DNA from: Symsagittifera roscoffensis
Lineage: Eukaryota > Xenacoelomorpha > Acoela > Convolutidae
Direction: 5' to 3'
Assembly: GCF_963678635.1 (NCBI RefSeq)
Contig: NC_087062.1
Coordinates: forward strand, 54,510,473-54,570,472
Length of the DNA: 60,000 nucleotides
The notes below the pieces were generated by a model, which worked only from the letters and a program-made list of their open reading frames with translations, did not search any database and had not been told where the DNA came from. Below are positions 1 through 11,200 of this stretch, in pieces (the first letter of the stretch is position 1; every line of letters starts with the position of its first letter). The translations under genes were made by a program, and so were the position numbers.

Positions 1-587
1 GCAAACGGCAACCTAAACCGTATCGATTTTAATTGAAAAGGACTTCAAAACTTGTCATCTTCTTGAATCATTATCACTCCATATCTAGAAATTTCCAAGA
101 ATTTTGACTGGAATACGTGATAAAGCGACTCCTGACGGTAAGCTCGTTTATTCTGATACTTTTGACCTTCTGATTACGCAACCTCAAACCTGGCTTTCAT
201 GTTCTCAAGAAAAGGATGGATGCAAATGCAAAACAATAGCGAAGCAGTTGGATCTCCTTGCTGAAACCCTTCTTCAGACTTGATAAAATCAGAGCCGTAC
301 AACAAGTAGCTTGACCTGGCGTAACAAGTTATAGCAAACGGCAATAGTTCTGGTAGTTTTTGGATACAGTTTCTAGAATAACATCAGGGCGAACTGTGCT
401 GAATGCATTTTTAAAATCGATTTTGAAAAAAACTTCGTCATCTTCCGCTGTCTTCAGAAAAATTCTAGCTGCATGTGCCGCTGCTTCTGCTCCATTGCGG
501 ACACCAACACCAACTTGAAGTGGACTCAGCATTAATGACCATAATTGAAATGAAACAGTAAGGCCTACACATGAAGATTTTTTTAAA
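1..587 (-). pseudogene. LINE reverse transcriptase fragment, copy 1 (cut by window edge)
   Basis: Read on the minus strand, this is part of the fingers/palm of a non-LTR retrotransposon reverse transcriptase. The segment LQVGVGVRNGAEAAAHAAR is followed by KIDFKNAFSTVRPDVILETV, which contains motif A. After a one-base loss near position 355 the frame resumes as ELLPFAITCYARSSYLLYGS and then EEGFQQGDPTASLLF (motif B), so the copy is frameshifted. The same ~580 bp recurs almost unchanged at 4590-5206. Similarity ends at about 587, where the two flanks diverge. The family resembles elements with CR1/L2-like RT, but a clade call needs a tree. Confidence 0.8.
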
Positions 588-1900
588 TTTGGGGTCTATA
601 TTTTGGTCGAAAATCAGTAATTTTTGACAAAATTTGGGTGTTTCTCGGGTCTAAATAGGAGATAAGTAATATATAGTGAGGACAGTAATCTATTAGTAGT
701 CGTTAATGAATATTACTATACCCTCCTTTGCACCAAAATACCCGAATTAAGACCCTTAACTCGGAAAATTGTGATGGACGGAGGGTACAATCGGACCGCG
801 CCAATCGTGCCCCCCACCTCTTAGGTTTTGATGAAATAGTACCCGAATGATACTGAAATTGTTTCAACGATACCCAACAGTCGTTGTGGATGTTGTCCTT
901 GATGCCCCTGTTGAGTGTGGAACACATCGGTCAGCTTGCCACTCTACCCTCCGGCCACCGGCAAAATCACCATTAACGTGCTTAAATACTCAAATTACAC
1001 TCAAGGGAGGGACCCAACCCGTCACCAAAACACACAATCTTTCTATCAGAAATGATATAAATCAATCTGAAACAACAACAAATAGGAAGGTCAGATCACA
1101 TCTTGTCCGGAAATAACATATAAACTGTCACTTTATGTTTTTTATTGTTTTGGTCTTTTTTGGATTTTTTACTGTTTTTTGTACTTTTTTGTTTTCAAAT
1201 AAATTTATTTTTGGCTTTTTCTTGGTTATACACTATTTTTGTTTGGTTTTACTTTTTCTCTTTAATTGTTTTTGGTCCCGGGACCTTGGGATAAGCCGGC
1301 TCATGACTTCCCACCTAACCCTCCGGCCCCCGGAATTTTTGGTGTTAACTAAGTTAAAAAGCTAAATAGTACTAGGCGGAGGGTACAGACCTTCCCTTGG
1401 TACAATAAAAGACATTAAGGCCTCTAACTCAGGCATACGGCCGGAGTGGAGGGTTCGTCTTTGAAACGTTTGCTGATCATGATGGTCTCATGCCTTTAAC
1501 AGGCCCACCCAGGAGCGCCATAAAAAGGTCTATGTAACATTCGCTTAAATACTACACAGCGACGGAGCGTAGAAAAAGTACCTAATAACGACTATCAGGC
1601 GTCAGTTACCTTAATTCTAATCGTTTTTCACCGTCTCGACCTTGCCAGTTGATTTTCTGGACTGTTTAGGGCTAAGTAAGAAGTTACTATTTTTAGGCCA
1701 TCAGTCAAACGACTTTTGATCAGCTTTCGTTTACATGCGAACACAACCACATAGCTGAGTCTCGGATCCTCAGACTACGTGATTGTTATTAAAAACGGCT
1801 CGAATACCCTATTTTAATATGTTTTTGGTGACAGTTATATATTAAATCCATTGGAGATGGATTGACCCTTTCCTCTTCCTAGCTACTCATATTCTAAAAT
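588..1900. repeat. Non-coding stretch with several ACCCTCC / GGAGGGT inverted motifs
   Basis: No convincing gene is present. The short motif taccctcc or its complement recurs at about 717, 778, 943, 1006, 1316, 1378 and 1447, in both orientations. Some copies carry longer shared arms, such as accctccggcc at 944 and 1317 and cggagggtaca at 780 and 1377. This looks like small nested elements with related inverted ends, but individual boundaries and target duplications could not be fixed. The ORFs here are AT-rich and unlike proteins. Confidence 0.4.
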
Positions 1901-2305
1901 GGGAAACGGACTTTATCCTCCACGGTCATTATCCTCCAGGCGATATCCTCCACCATTATCCTCATTTCTCAAACAGGGACTTTTTCCTCCATTTTTTCCC
2001 CCAATTTTATGAATTTGGATGTTTTCCTCCAATTAGTAAATTCAGTCGACAAACACAAGTTGGTTCCAAATGCATTTGAGCGTTGCATGCGACACAAGTG
2101 TATGTTTTCTCGTTGCCGGCAAAGCCTCTTTTACATGTTTTGCAGTTTTTGCCCATTTTTGCTTATAATATGGATAGAAAAACAGTTAAACCTGGTGGTT
2201 CCCGAAAAAGGGAGGCCTGTGGCTCACTCAGGGGAAAAAGAAGAAATAGACAAACCTGGTGGTTCCCGAAAAGGGGAGGCCTGCGGTTCACTATTTCTAC
2301 TTACG

Positions 2306-2893
2306 TTAATAGGGGCACTGACAGTTCTTGAAACGACACTCGTAATATACCAGATGTCGTTCTGTATTGCAGATGTTCGAATGTTTATCGTATAAGATTT
2401 TATTCTTGAGAATACTTTTAATGCCCTTCAGACCTTCTTCACTGAGGTGCACTTCGTCAGTTTTCAAATGATATGAGCTGTGGATTTTTTCACTCACTCC
2501 TCTAAACTTCCAAGTTCCTTTTATCTTTCTTAGGAATTCGTTTATTTTTGCAGATCGAGCTCGGTTCTCACTACGATGAGGGATTCCGATGACGAAAACT
2601 TTTTTGGCTCGTTCACACAGCTCCTCGGCTAGCTTCGACAGTTCTTCAGCAATGTCGCCTGCAGGTATACTGGAGGGGTCTTTTCCGTTGAAGGCGTCGT
2701 TTCCGCCGATGAGCAGAGCGATGATGTTGAATTTGTCTTTCTCGGGTAAGAAGTTTTGGACCGCACCAATTCGGGCCCCAGGTAGGGACAAGATATTGAA
2801 ATTTGGAAAATCAAGATGGCGTGCTTGAGAATCCGCAATCAGGAGATTTTTTGAAGATGATGTCTTGAGCAAGTGATATCTTCTGTCGGACAT
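2306..2893 (-). CDS. SGNH/GDSL-hydrolase-like protein carried inside a MULE
   Basis: An intact 195-codon ORF starts at ATG 2893 (MSDRRYHLL). Three SGNH-family blocks are visible in order. Block I is LLIADSQARHLDFPNF, with the nucleophile Ser in an ADS context instead of GDS. The GGND block is IIALLIGGNDAF, with the oxyanion-hole Asn. Block V is DEVHLSEEGLKG, with the Asp-x-x-His pair. The ~190-residue length is typical of a single SGNH domain. The C-terminal tail after about residue 165 is Cys-rich (CNTERHLVYYECRFKNCQC). The family covers esterases and lipases, and SGNH domains are also known in ORF1 of some LINEs. Its location between MULE ends, antisense to the transposase piece, suggests cargo or a nested fragment. 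Substrate is unknown. Confidence 0.65.
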   Translation of the reverse strand: MSDRRYHLLKTSSSKNLLIADSQARHLDFPNFNILSLPGARIGAVQNFLPEKDKFNIIALLIGGNDAFNGKDPSSIPAGDIAEELSKLAEELCERAKKVFVIGIPHRSENRARSAKINEFLRKIKGTWKFRGVSEKIHSSYHLKTDEVHLSEEGLKGIKSILKNKILYDKHSNICNTERHLVYYECRFKNCQCPY

Positions 2894-2903
2894 TTTATCG
2901 CGG

Positions 2904-3356
2904 GGCAACCATTGCTACCCCGGTAAACATTTCAAGTATCTGAAACTATTTAATAATCAAGAGGCAAAGACCTTCAACGACAATCGTCTCGTAACGTTCA
3001 TGGAGTACGTCCGAAGGCAGTGGATTGACTCGAAAATGTTTCCACCTGAGACCTGGTGCCAGTTCATGAAAGGTACTCGCACAAACAATGATCTTGAATC
3101 ATGGCACCACCGCATCAACAAGCGCGCCATGAACCCGAATGTAAATTTTTATTTTCTCGTGCAGGTACTTTTCAATGAGGCACAGTTTGTTGAAATTAAT
3201 TTGCGGATCCTGTCTGTACAGGAGAGCCGAAAAGGCTATGTGGAGAAGCAAAAGCTTCTTTTCGAGGTTTGGAATGCTTTCATTGAAGGCAACATCAGTG
3301 CCGGAACCATGCATGGTAGGTGCTCACGGCTTGTTGGATGTCCGAGTAATTTGTAA
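2904..3356 (+). pseudogene. MULE transposase C-terminal fragment
   Basis: The open frame reads YVRRQWIDSKMFPPETWCQF, then RTNNDLESWHHRINKRA and FLVQVLFNEAQFVEINLR. The NND-E-WHHR-N pattern after a W-IDS-PP-W stretch is characteristic of the C-terminal part of MULE-type transposases in invertebrates. The catalytic DDE core is absent; it would lie upstream, where the antisense SGNH ORF sits instead. The frame is open upstream to about 2904 with no good start codon. It is therefore a remnant rather than a functional transposase. Confidence 0.75.
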
Positions 3357-3676
3357 ATTTGCTGTTGATTATTGCCCTCATTCTTCTGTTTTAACGATAC
3401 TTTCTTCTAATACATTCCAATTTGATAATATATTCTATCCCTTAATCTCATCATTTTAGTACCAGATTCTGATCACTCACCTCACAAAAGCCTTTACAAC
3501 CTATTTTCAAAAAAATATTAGTTAAAAAGTTACCCTCAGTGGTCTGAAACTATGATTTTTAGATTCAGCGTCTTTATCCTCCGACATTTGGCGGATAAAG
3601 TCCCTCGGAGGACTTTATCCGCCATGGAGGATATCGCCTGGAGGATAATTACCGTGGAGGATAAAGTCCTGTACCC

Positions 3677-4261
3677 TCCTAAAATATCAAACAATACCGG
3701 TGTCAATTCAAAGTTCTATGGCATCAGAGTAGCTAAAAAATTAGTTTACTACAGTCTTTCACCATATATTAGTCTCTGGTGGACCAAGCCTCCGCTTCCG
3801 TGTTCTCCTCGTGATAACGTTGTTATCACTCCCATTTCGTGGCACGGGAGGGTACTGCTCTCCACCACCGAAGCCTCCTTTCCCACTATCTTCTTTCACT
3901 AAGGATCTTATCGTGCGTGACTGTCACGATAAGAGGCTTCGTTTTTCTATCGTTCTCGTGTGACTGTTTTCTACTCTATTTGGTGTTGTTCTGTTTTTCT
4001 CAACTTTTTCGGTCAAAATGGCCGTTTTTCGTATTTCTGAGAAATACTCACTTGACAATCGAAATTTTGAAAAATTGAAACTTCCAGAATATTTCGACCC
4101 TCCTTTCAAGCACTTTTTCGCTGTTAAGGCCTTTTCTCTCTAATTCGTGCTTCGTCGGAAGGTTGCGCTGTGCCAATCTGGCTGAATGGCACAGTGAACC
4201 GAATTGGCTCCGACCGTTCGAGGTAGAAAAACACAAGAGATAGTGTCCCTGACTCTTGAGC
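3677..4261. other. Non-coding stretch with two perfect hairpins
   Basis: No gene is recognised. Two perfect inverted repeats stand out: GTGATAAC/GTTATCAC around a 3-base loop at 3811-3829, and CTTATCGTG/CACGATAAG around a 9-base loop at 3908-3934. The second half borders the LINE fragment beginning near 4262. Confidence 0.45.
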
Positions 4262-5206
4262 CAATGGTTTTAGGGCCTATTTTTCTTTAACCTCATATGT
4301 GACCGAAGTAGGCGACTGTTACATGACTGTTTTGAACTGATATCTGTAGCGAGTGATTTTGTGCCCAGCGGAGGTCCAAGCTGAACAGTGTTTTCTACTG
4401 ATACCAACTTGATCCGAGGAATTTCTGGAAAACGCTCAGAAACAGCATCTTGGTTAGGGCCAAAAACAGTAACTTCGCATTTATCGTCATTGAGGCATAG
4501 TCCGATCTTTTTAGCGGAATCTTCGATATTGACAAGATCTTCAAGCAAGTTCGAGAAATGATCTCCAGAAATATTGTCAAGTTATAGCAAACGGCAACCT
4601 AAACCGTATCGATTTTAATTGAAAAGGACTTCAAAACTTGAAATCGATTTTAATTGAAAAGGACTTGAAAAGGACATCTTCTTTTATCATTATCATTCCA
4701 TATCTAGAAAATTTCAAGGATTTTGACTGGAATACGTGATGAAGGGACTCCTGACTGTAACCTCGTTTACTCTGATACTTTTGACCTTCTGATTACGCAA
4801 CCTCAAACCTGGCTTTCATGTTCTCAAGCAAAGGATGGATGCAAATGCAAAACAACAGCGAAGCAGTTGGATCTCCTTGCTGAAACCCTTCTTCGGACTT
4901 GATAAAATCAGAGCCGTACAACAAGTAGCTTGACCTGGCGTAACAAGTTATAGCAAACGGCGGCAATAGTTCTGGTAGTTTTTGGGGACAGTTTCTAGAA
5001 TAACATCAGGGCGAACTGTGCTGAATGCATTTTTAAAATCGATTTTGAGAAAAACTTCGTCATCTTCCGCTGTCTTCAGAAAAATTCTAGCTGCATGTGC
5101 CGCTGCTTCTGCTCCATTGCGGACACCAACACCAACTTGAAGCGGACTCAGCATTAATGACCATAATTGAAATGAAACAGTATTGCCTACACATGAAGAT
5201 TTTTTT
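4262..5206 (-). pseudogene. LINE reverse transcriptase fragment, copy 2
   Basis: On the minus strand, motif A (KIDFKNAFSTVRPDVILETV, 5040-4980) is followed by EEGFQQGDPTASLLF (about 4880). Further downstream comes the segment after the catalytic YxDD, SNLLEDLVNIEDSAKKIGL with LNDDKCEVTVFG (4550-4450). Between them, 4590-4790 is not RT-like. There the 17-base string gttatagcaaacggcaa (4581-4597) recurs, matching native RT sequence at 4945, so the copy has an internal rearrangement at that string. A 36-bp tandem duplication lies at 4608-4676. The repeat ends at about 5206, only 55 bp before the choline-transporter start codon. Confidence 0.8.
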
Positions 5207-5260
5207 AACTGGCAAATAAAGTGTTATGTTTCAGATAAATAATTTGCTAACTTCCAGACA

Positions 5261-5299
5261 ATGGGATTCCTAAGTTGCTGCTGTGAATGCTTCACAGAC
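5261..5299 (+). CDS. SLC44A: SLC44-like exon 1 (start)
   Basis: Thirteen codons, MGFLSCCCECFTD, then donor GTGAGT. The Cys cluster after MG is typical of the SLC44 N-terminus. Acceptor-like TTCCAG lies directly upstream. Confidence 0.85.
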
Positions 5300-8200
5300 G
5301 TGAGTTGAACTGAAATCTGACTTACAAAATTACTGAATTCTTTTTATTTCGGAGATACATTTAGGGCCATATTGATCGGGCTACATTCAAAAGGGCGACA
5401 AAACGATCCTGCACAGATGTCCTGTTCTTGATTCTACTCGTTCTTTTTATGGCTGGCACGGTAAAAATGTTAAAGCATGAGTCAATGATTTTTTTTTCAC
5501 AACAACAGCTTAACCATGTAGATTTAAATCATTTGAAATATAGATTACTCAGAAATTTGAAACAAACAGATCAAAGATGTCAAATGAAATGTGGTTTTAG
5601 GTAGTTATCGGCCTGATTTCACATAAACAAGGCGATTGGAGACGCCTGGTGTATGGTTTTGATGATTACGGAAATATATGCGGTGTGGAAAATGAGAAAA
5701 TAGCCGGTGCCCCACTTTCCGGACAAGATATGACGAAACGACCGTTAGAATCTTTAACTTTCCTTATTGATTAATTGAGGATATTCAGTTGTAGTCAGGG
5801 CTGGGCAATAAGTTATTGAATAAACATTTCATTGCAATAGAGAAAACAATCATTGATACTTGATTTCGGTAAGTAATATTGCATTGGCACTTGCCAATTC
5901 TTTGCAATACCTGGTGGTTCAGAAAGTACAAGTGTGGAAGAAATTTTTGTTCAAATTTGGAAGTTTGGAAGAAATTTTTGGAAAAAGCAGAAGTGAAAGA
6001 TCAATGGATATGCCAGTGAGGAAAAAAATTACAAGAGAAAGGAGATGGATAGTCAAACCTTTACATTCATCTCAAAGGTCACCACGGCATCAAAGACAAA
6101 GATGCGCCGCTTAGTAGTAGATGCGGAAGAAATAGAAACTGTCGGTAAAGATGACTTTTGCCACTGCTGCGTAACAAAAACAGAAAGGGTCCAGATGTTT
6201 CTTGGGTCCCTGGTAAGAGCAAAGAAAATTATTGGCGAGACTTCCTCCAGAGGTTCAGTCACCGCACGGATTCAAGCAAAATCTGGAAAGTGGTTCGCTC
6301 CATAAACGGAGCGAATTCTGTGACAGGAAACCGCCCAATCATTTTATTAATGGCACAAAAGTTTTTACAGCCAGAGACATTTTCAAACGCTTTTAATATC
6401 TAAAATACACATTTAAGAAAACATCAATCAAACAAGGAGAAGAGAGAAGTTAACGAAATTTTTTATAATTTAGCCAAGAAAATCAAGTTAAATTCTATCT
6501 AATAGATACGACAACAGTCATCAAGTCCGCTAAACCCTCCAGAGGGCTAGGTCATGACTGTTCCAGTATCATATTTAGGGCAAATTACAATTTAGTTTCT
6601 TTCTCATGCTTTTGGTCTCTCCCTAGCTTATAATGTAATTCCCGAAGTCTAGAAAAAGGCTAGTTGTTCCTCTACCCAAACCCAATAAACATTTTAAATC
6701 ATCAGAATCTTATAGTCTGGTAGCGATTCTCAATCCAGTGTTTACACTTATGAAGCAGCCCTGCTGCATCTCAAACTCGCCGCTCATCTATCAAAAGCCC
6801 CCCTTCCAACACGGTTTGAGACCTTTCCACACAATTACTGCAGCCCAGTCTACAAACGATTTTTTGTAGCAGTTGGTTTTAACCAAAAGAGACCCACAAA
6901 ACGAATATTACTTGCCACTCTTGACTTGTCGAAAACCTTCGATATGATATGCCACCGCACTCCAGTCAAACCACTGGTTAGCTTTAGCTTACCTGAAGAG
7001 ATTGTCAGATGGCTCTCAAATTACCTTAGCGGGCGCCAAGCCTGGACTCCACTCTGAAATAAGTTATCGGCAACTAGGATCGCCCGTATAGGGATCCTCA
7101 AGGCTCAGTACTTTCCTTTTTTTTCACATGAGGCTCCTCTAAGGCATCCCGAAGTATCGTCAAGGCGTCCGGTAGTTGAAAAATTACTTAAACGAGCTCC
7201 ATGAGTTTTTTACGAACCGAAACCTAGTGCTTTCTTCCTCGAAATGGTTAGTCAGCTAGTTCAGCTCCCACAACAAAGAGCTCAACTCTAAGCCAAATGT
7301 CTCAATGAACTCTTAGGTTCACCCGGTCGAAAAAAGACCCAAGTGTATTCCGACCCGTCCCTCATCTTTGCGGAGCATTGTAAACAAACTGCCATAAAAA
7401 CCGCGCGCAGTGTATCGATCTTGAGGGATCTCTCCGGGACGAGCTGGGGACAATCCAAAGAAACATTGCTTGTAACGTTCAAATCTTTGATCTGGCCAAT
7501 GCTCGATTTCTTCTGCCCAATTTGGTCCTACGCTGCAAGCAGTACCTCCCTGAACAAACTACAGGTCGTCCAAACTGCAGCTCTTCGTACTGTGAGAGCG
7601 TGCACAAAGATGAGCTCCATTGATCTCTGACACTGAATGCTAACTAATATCCGTGCAACTGCGCCATAGATTTCTATCCACCCAATTTTTTTTCTGAATT
7701 TGTTTCAATTATATCCCCTTCATTTCTATCTCAGGTTCCCTTGCCCTCCCAGACCAATCAAACCTAACTTTAAGTCAATTTTTAAAGTTAAACTCGACCA
7801 AATAATCTCTAATAGAAGCGTTTTTACCACTTATAACGATAACACTGGCCGAAGCAACTTCATTTTATTAATTTCAAACGACTTTCAAAATGAATTCAAG
7901 CCACGTAACAAATGCAATCAGTGACGCTCCCACCCTGAAAGTTCTTCCGGTTACTACCCATTTTTAATACCTATCTTATTAGAATAGAACCCAATGTCCC
8001 CCCAAACTCCCCTCTGTCCGTGTCCGCCTACTACCCTCCACCTGTTTAACTGCCTCATAAACCCGACTGAATTGACCCCAATAGACCTGTGGCTACGGCC
8101 GGCTGAAGTAGCGATGTTCCTTAGACTCGTCCCAAGCTCGCATGACGCGCCCTCTGTGGGCAACTAACAACATCAAAAACGGAAAATCTTGAAAGTTCGA

Positions 8201-11200
8201 AGTGTATCAGCTGCGAGTTTCTTCAGCTTAGGGCGAACGTTATTTAAAGATTTTTCAGTGCTGCGGGATATGTTTTAGTTTGATGTCCAGGAAATTTGAT
8301 CAATTTAGATTTTTTCCTTCTTAAAATTATTGCAATAATTGGGTCCAATTATTGGTTGTAGCTTCGAATGTTGAATTATTGCATTAGCAATTCAATATAA
8401 GGTCAATTAATTGCAATGAATTTTTGCGCAGCCCTGATTGTAGTATTGGATTGTAATCAATATTTTGTTTTTAACAGGAGCGTGTTCTTCATGCTCTTCA
8501 AAAACGAATTTACCGGCTATGATTTGGGCTACACTGCACGGTGTGTAGAGGAGTGTCCTGATGAGGATCTGACGGTTGTGGATAATATAGATGAGATGGT
8601 GGAGAAGAGTGACTTGTATTGTCAGTACAACCTCACAGTTGACGACGACGCGGAATATATGAAACAAATGGATCTACATAGGTGTCCTGGTTTAATCTAC
8701 AAAAGGTACTTGAACCACAAGAGTTAATTGAGATGATTCCTGTATGTTTTAATATCTGTAAGTTTTTCTGATGCGCATAGCCATGGTTGATATGTTATTT
8801 AAAAGCATCATTTCAGTCATACCATTCTTCGCCGATGCATTCCAGACGTAAAGGATGCGCTCTCAGTGGTGGTAACGCATTTTGAGAAGATGACTTGGCT
8901 TGAATACGCTTTTGCAGACGTTGTGAACTCCTGGAAGCAGATTACTGGCATGTGTTTGTTGTCAATTGGTTAGTTAAATCATTTCTTTCAACTACAGCGT
9001 TTAAATGATGTATTATTAGCGTATTTGAATTTTTGTCGAAATTTTTATGACAGTTTCGCATTTCGACTTTTTTGTTACAATTTTTCGCGGCCTCGTCTTA
9101 TTTTCGGGCTGTCTGTCTGCCTTGTTATATTTGTTGTTTGTGGTAAAAATGCTCTGTTTAAAATGTTTTTCGACTCTTAGGTAAACTACTGATCAAGCTC
9201 CTGCTCGAAGATTTGCTGTTGTCGTGTTAGGTATTCCTATTAAAACGTGACATACAAAAATTTTGGTGCGTCTAGTTTTTTAATGACTTTTGTTTTTTTT
9301 CGACTTTTTATATCTTTTTTTTGTGTGCAACTTGTGTCTTTTGGACAATCTGCAGATTTATGGAATTTTCTGTGTTAGTTCGCGAAGCCTGTGTTAAATT
9401 TAAGATGAATGGAGTCATAACTAAAAATTCATAGCTTCATCAGATCTCAGCGTTATATCTCAGTATTGAATGGATAACCGCAGCTTTGTTTCAGTGATCG
9501 CTGCTCTGATGACACTGTTCGTGCGGTTCCTGGCGAGATTCCTGATCTACGTGTCCACAGTGCTGTTCATTGTGGGCGCTATTCTGTCGATTGCGGCTGT
9601 GTGGTATGTGTTTGTGATGGAGTACAAGAAGTTGCAGGCGATTCCGGAGGACGACAGACTGAGCAGCATGGAGAACCAAGTGGACTACTTCCTCTATCTC
9701 GCAATCGCAGTCTCTATTGTCATGGTCAGTTATTCAATATCCATGAACGTAGTGAAACGCCTATTTAGGTTGTTTGCTTTTTTCTTTGGTTTTACTGTAA
9801 AAATTCAATTTTGTTAACGCTCCTTTTTTGATTTTTCGCGGTTTGAATTTTGATTTTTAAATTCAATTCAAGTCGCGCTACGCTCTACAATGACATAAGT
9901 GCAAATGGCGCTGAAGAACGTGAATGACTTTTAGTGGCAAAAATGGACTTTATTTTTAAGACTCGATGAACGTAGTTCAGACTCTTATTTAGGTCGTGAT
10001 GATTTTTTTCAGGAAAAGTCTTAAAATTTGTTCAGGCTCAAATTTACTTTATCGCGGTTTGAGTTTTGATTGTTTTTTGTTTCAAGTATTTTCTTGGAAA
10101 TGGCGAAATATTTTAACGGTCATTCCAAATTTTAATGGTTTCTGTTGTTGTGCTGAATCATCATTGGTATATTTTTCAAGGCGATCGTTCTTCTTATCTT
10201 GGTGGTGATGTTCCCTCGGATGAAGGTGGTGGTGAAGTTGTTCGAGGAGGCATCCAGGGTAGTGCAGGCCATACCCTTCATCCTCTTCACCCCCGTGCTC
10301 ACCTTCATAGTTCTCTCCCTCTTCTTTGCCTACTGGCTGTTCGTCACTGTGTTCGTCGCCACTGCAGGTTACCATTTTAAGTTAAATTAGAAGATTGTTA
10401 TTTCCCAAAAATCAAACGCGAGATCAATCTCTGAACGCTCAAAAAAGACGTGAATGTCAAGAAAATCGGAAAGGTTGCCTTTGAATTTAATGCGAATCAT
10501 CTCAAACTTTATACATTTGCTAATCAACTACTTCCGCAAAGCTTATAAAACAATGATCTAATGTCTGTAAATGTTGATAGTGTTTATGAAAAAGTGTTTT
10601 TCTATATTGTGTGTCTTGCTGTTTAGAGAAGACAACGATTGAGGCGCACCTGTTTGTGCGGTATGAGCCGGCGGAGGCGTATGTGAGATACTTCTGGTGG
10701 TACATGCTCGTCGCCCTCATCTGGGGCATGGAGTTCATCCTCGCTGCTCACCAGTTCGTCATTGCATTCGCTACTGCTAAGGTAGCCCCTGATTTAATTT
10801 ACATAGAAATCATAACTTATCAGGGCCGACAAGAAACAAACATGTTTTTAACTTAATATCTTTTCTAGATTTTTAATTTCACCTAGTTTTTTTTGTATAT
10901 TTTTTTGTAGTTTCGGGTGGAAATTAGATAAACAAAAATATCAGAAAATACGTGTGAAAGTATTTTTAAAAAGTTATTAAACGTTTTGTTTCAATATCAA
11001 AAAATGTGTCTTGCAACATTTTTTTTGCTAAAACATTCTAAATATTTTGGTTCAACAATAAAAACAGTTTCCTGCCAACCTTGATATTCATACAATCGAA
11101 GTTGAAAGGAGTATATTATAACCAAAAGGCACGAACAGTAAAATGAGCGAAGGTTTACTGAAAAAAATATTGACTTTAGTTTGAGGTTTGTAGTTGCGAA

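Larger units (their letters stand above)
1901..3676 (+). mobile_element. Mutator-like (MULE) DNA transposon with TIRs and 9-bp target duplication
   Basis: The left end GGGAAACGGACTTTATCC (1901-1918) is matched inverted at the right end, whose complement reads GGGTACAGGACTTTATCC (3659-3676). The arms continue inward as repeated ATCCTCC blocks (left 1911-1990, right 3580-3670), including shared ATTATCCTCCAGGCGATATC. Immediately outside lie TTCTAAAAT (1892-1900) and TCCTAAAAT (3677-3685), a 9-bp target duplication with one mismatch, as expected for the Mutator superfamily. Inside are a transposase C-terminal fragment on the plus strand and an intact SGNH-like ORF on the minus strand. A 65-bp-period direct repeat (AAACCTGGTGGTTCCCGAAA) lies at 2188 and 2254. 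The element is probably non-autonomous. Confidence 0.8.

Noticed and set aside
2009-2395. Plus-strand Cys-containing frame near the MULE left end as a zinc-finger (FLYWCH-like) transposase N-terminus
   Set aside because: The Cys spacing does not match a FLYWCH or other zinc finger, and half the frame is a 65-bp tandem repeat.
9491-9679. Minus-strand open frame rich in His/Gln opposite SLC44-like exon 6
   Set aside because: It is the antisense shadow of a conserved exon; no family features and no splice logic.
10082-10375. Minus-strand frame with Glu/Gly/His-rich protein opposite exon 7
   Set aside because: Shadow of the real exon; composition follows from the opposite-strand codons.
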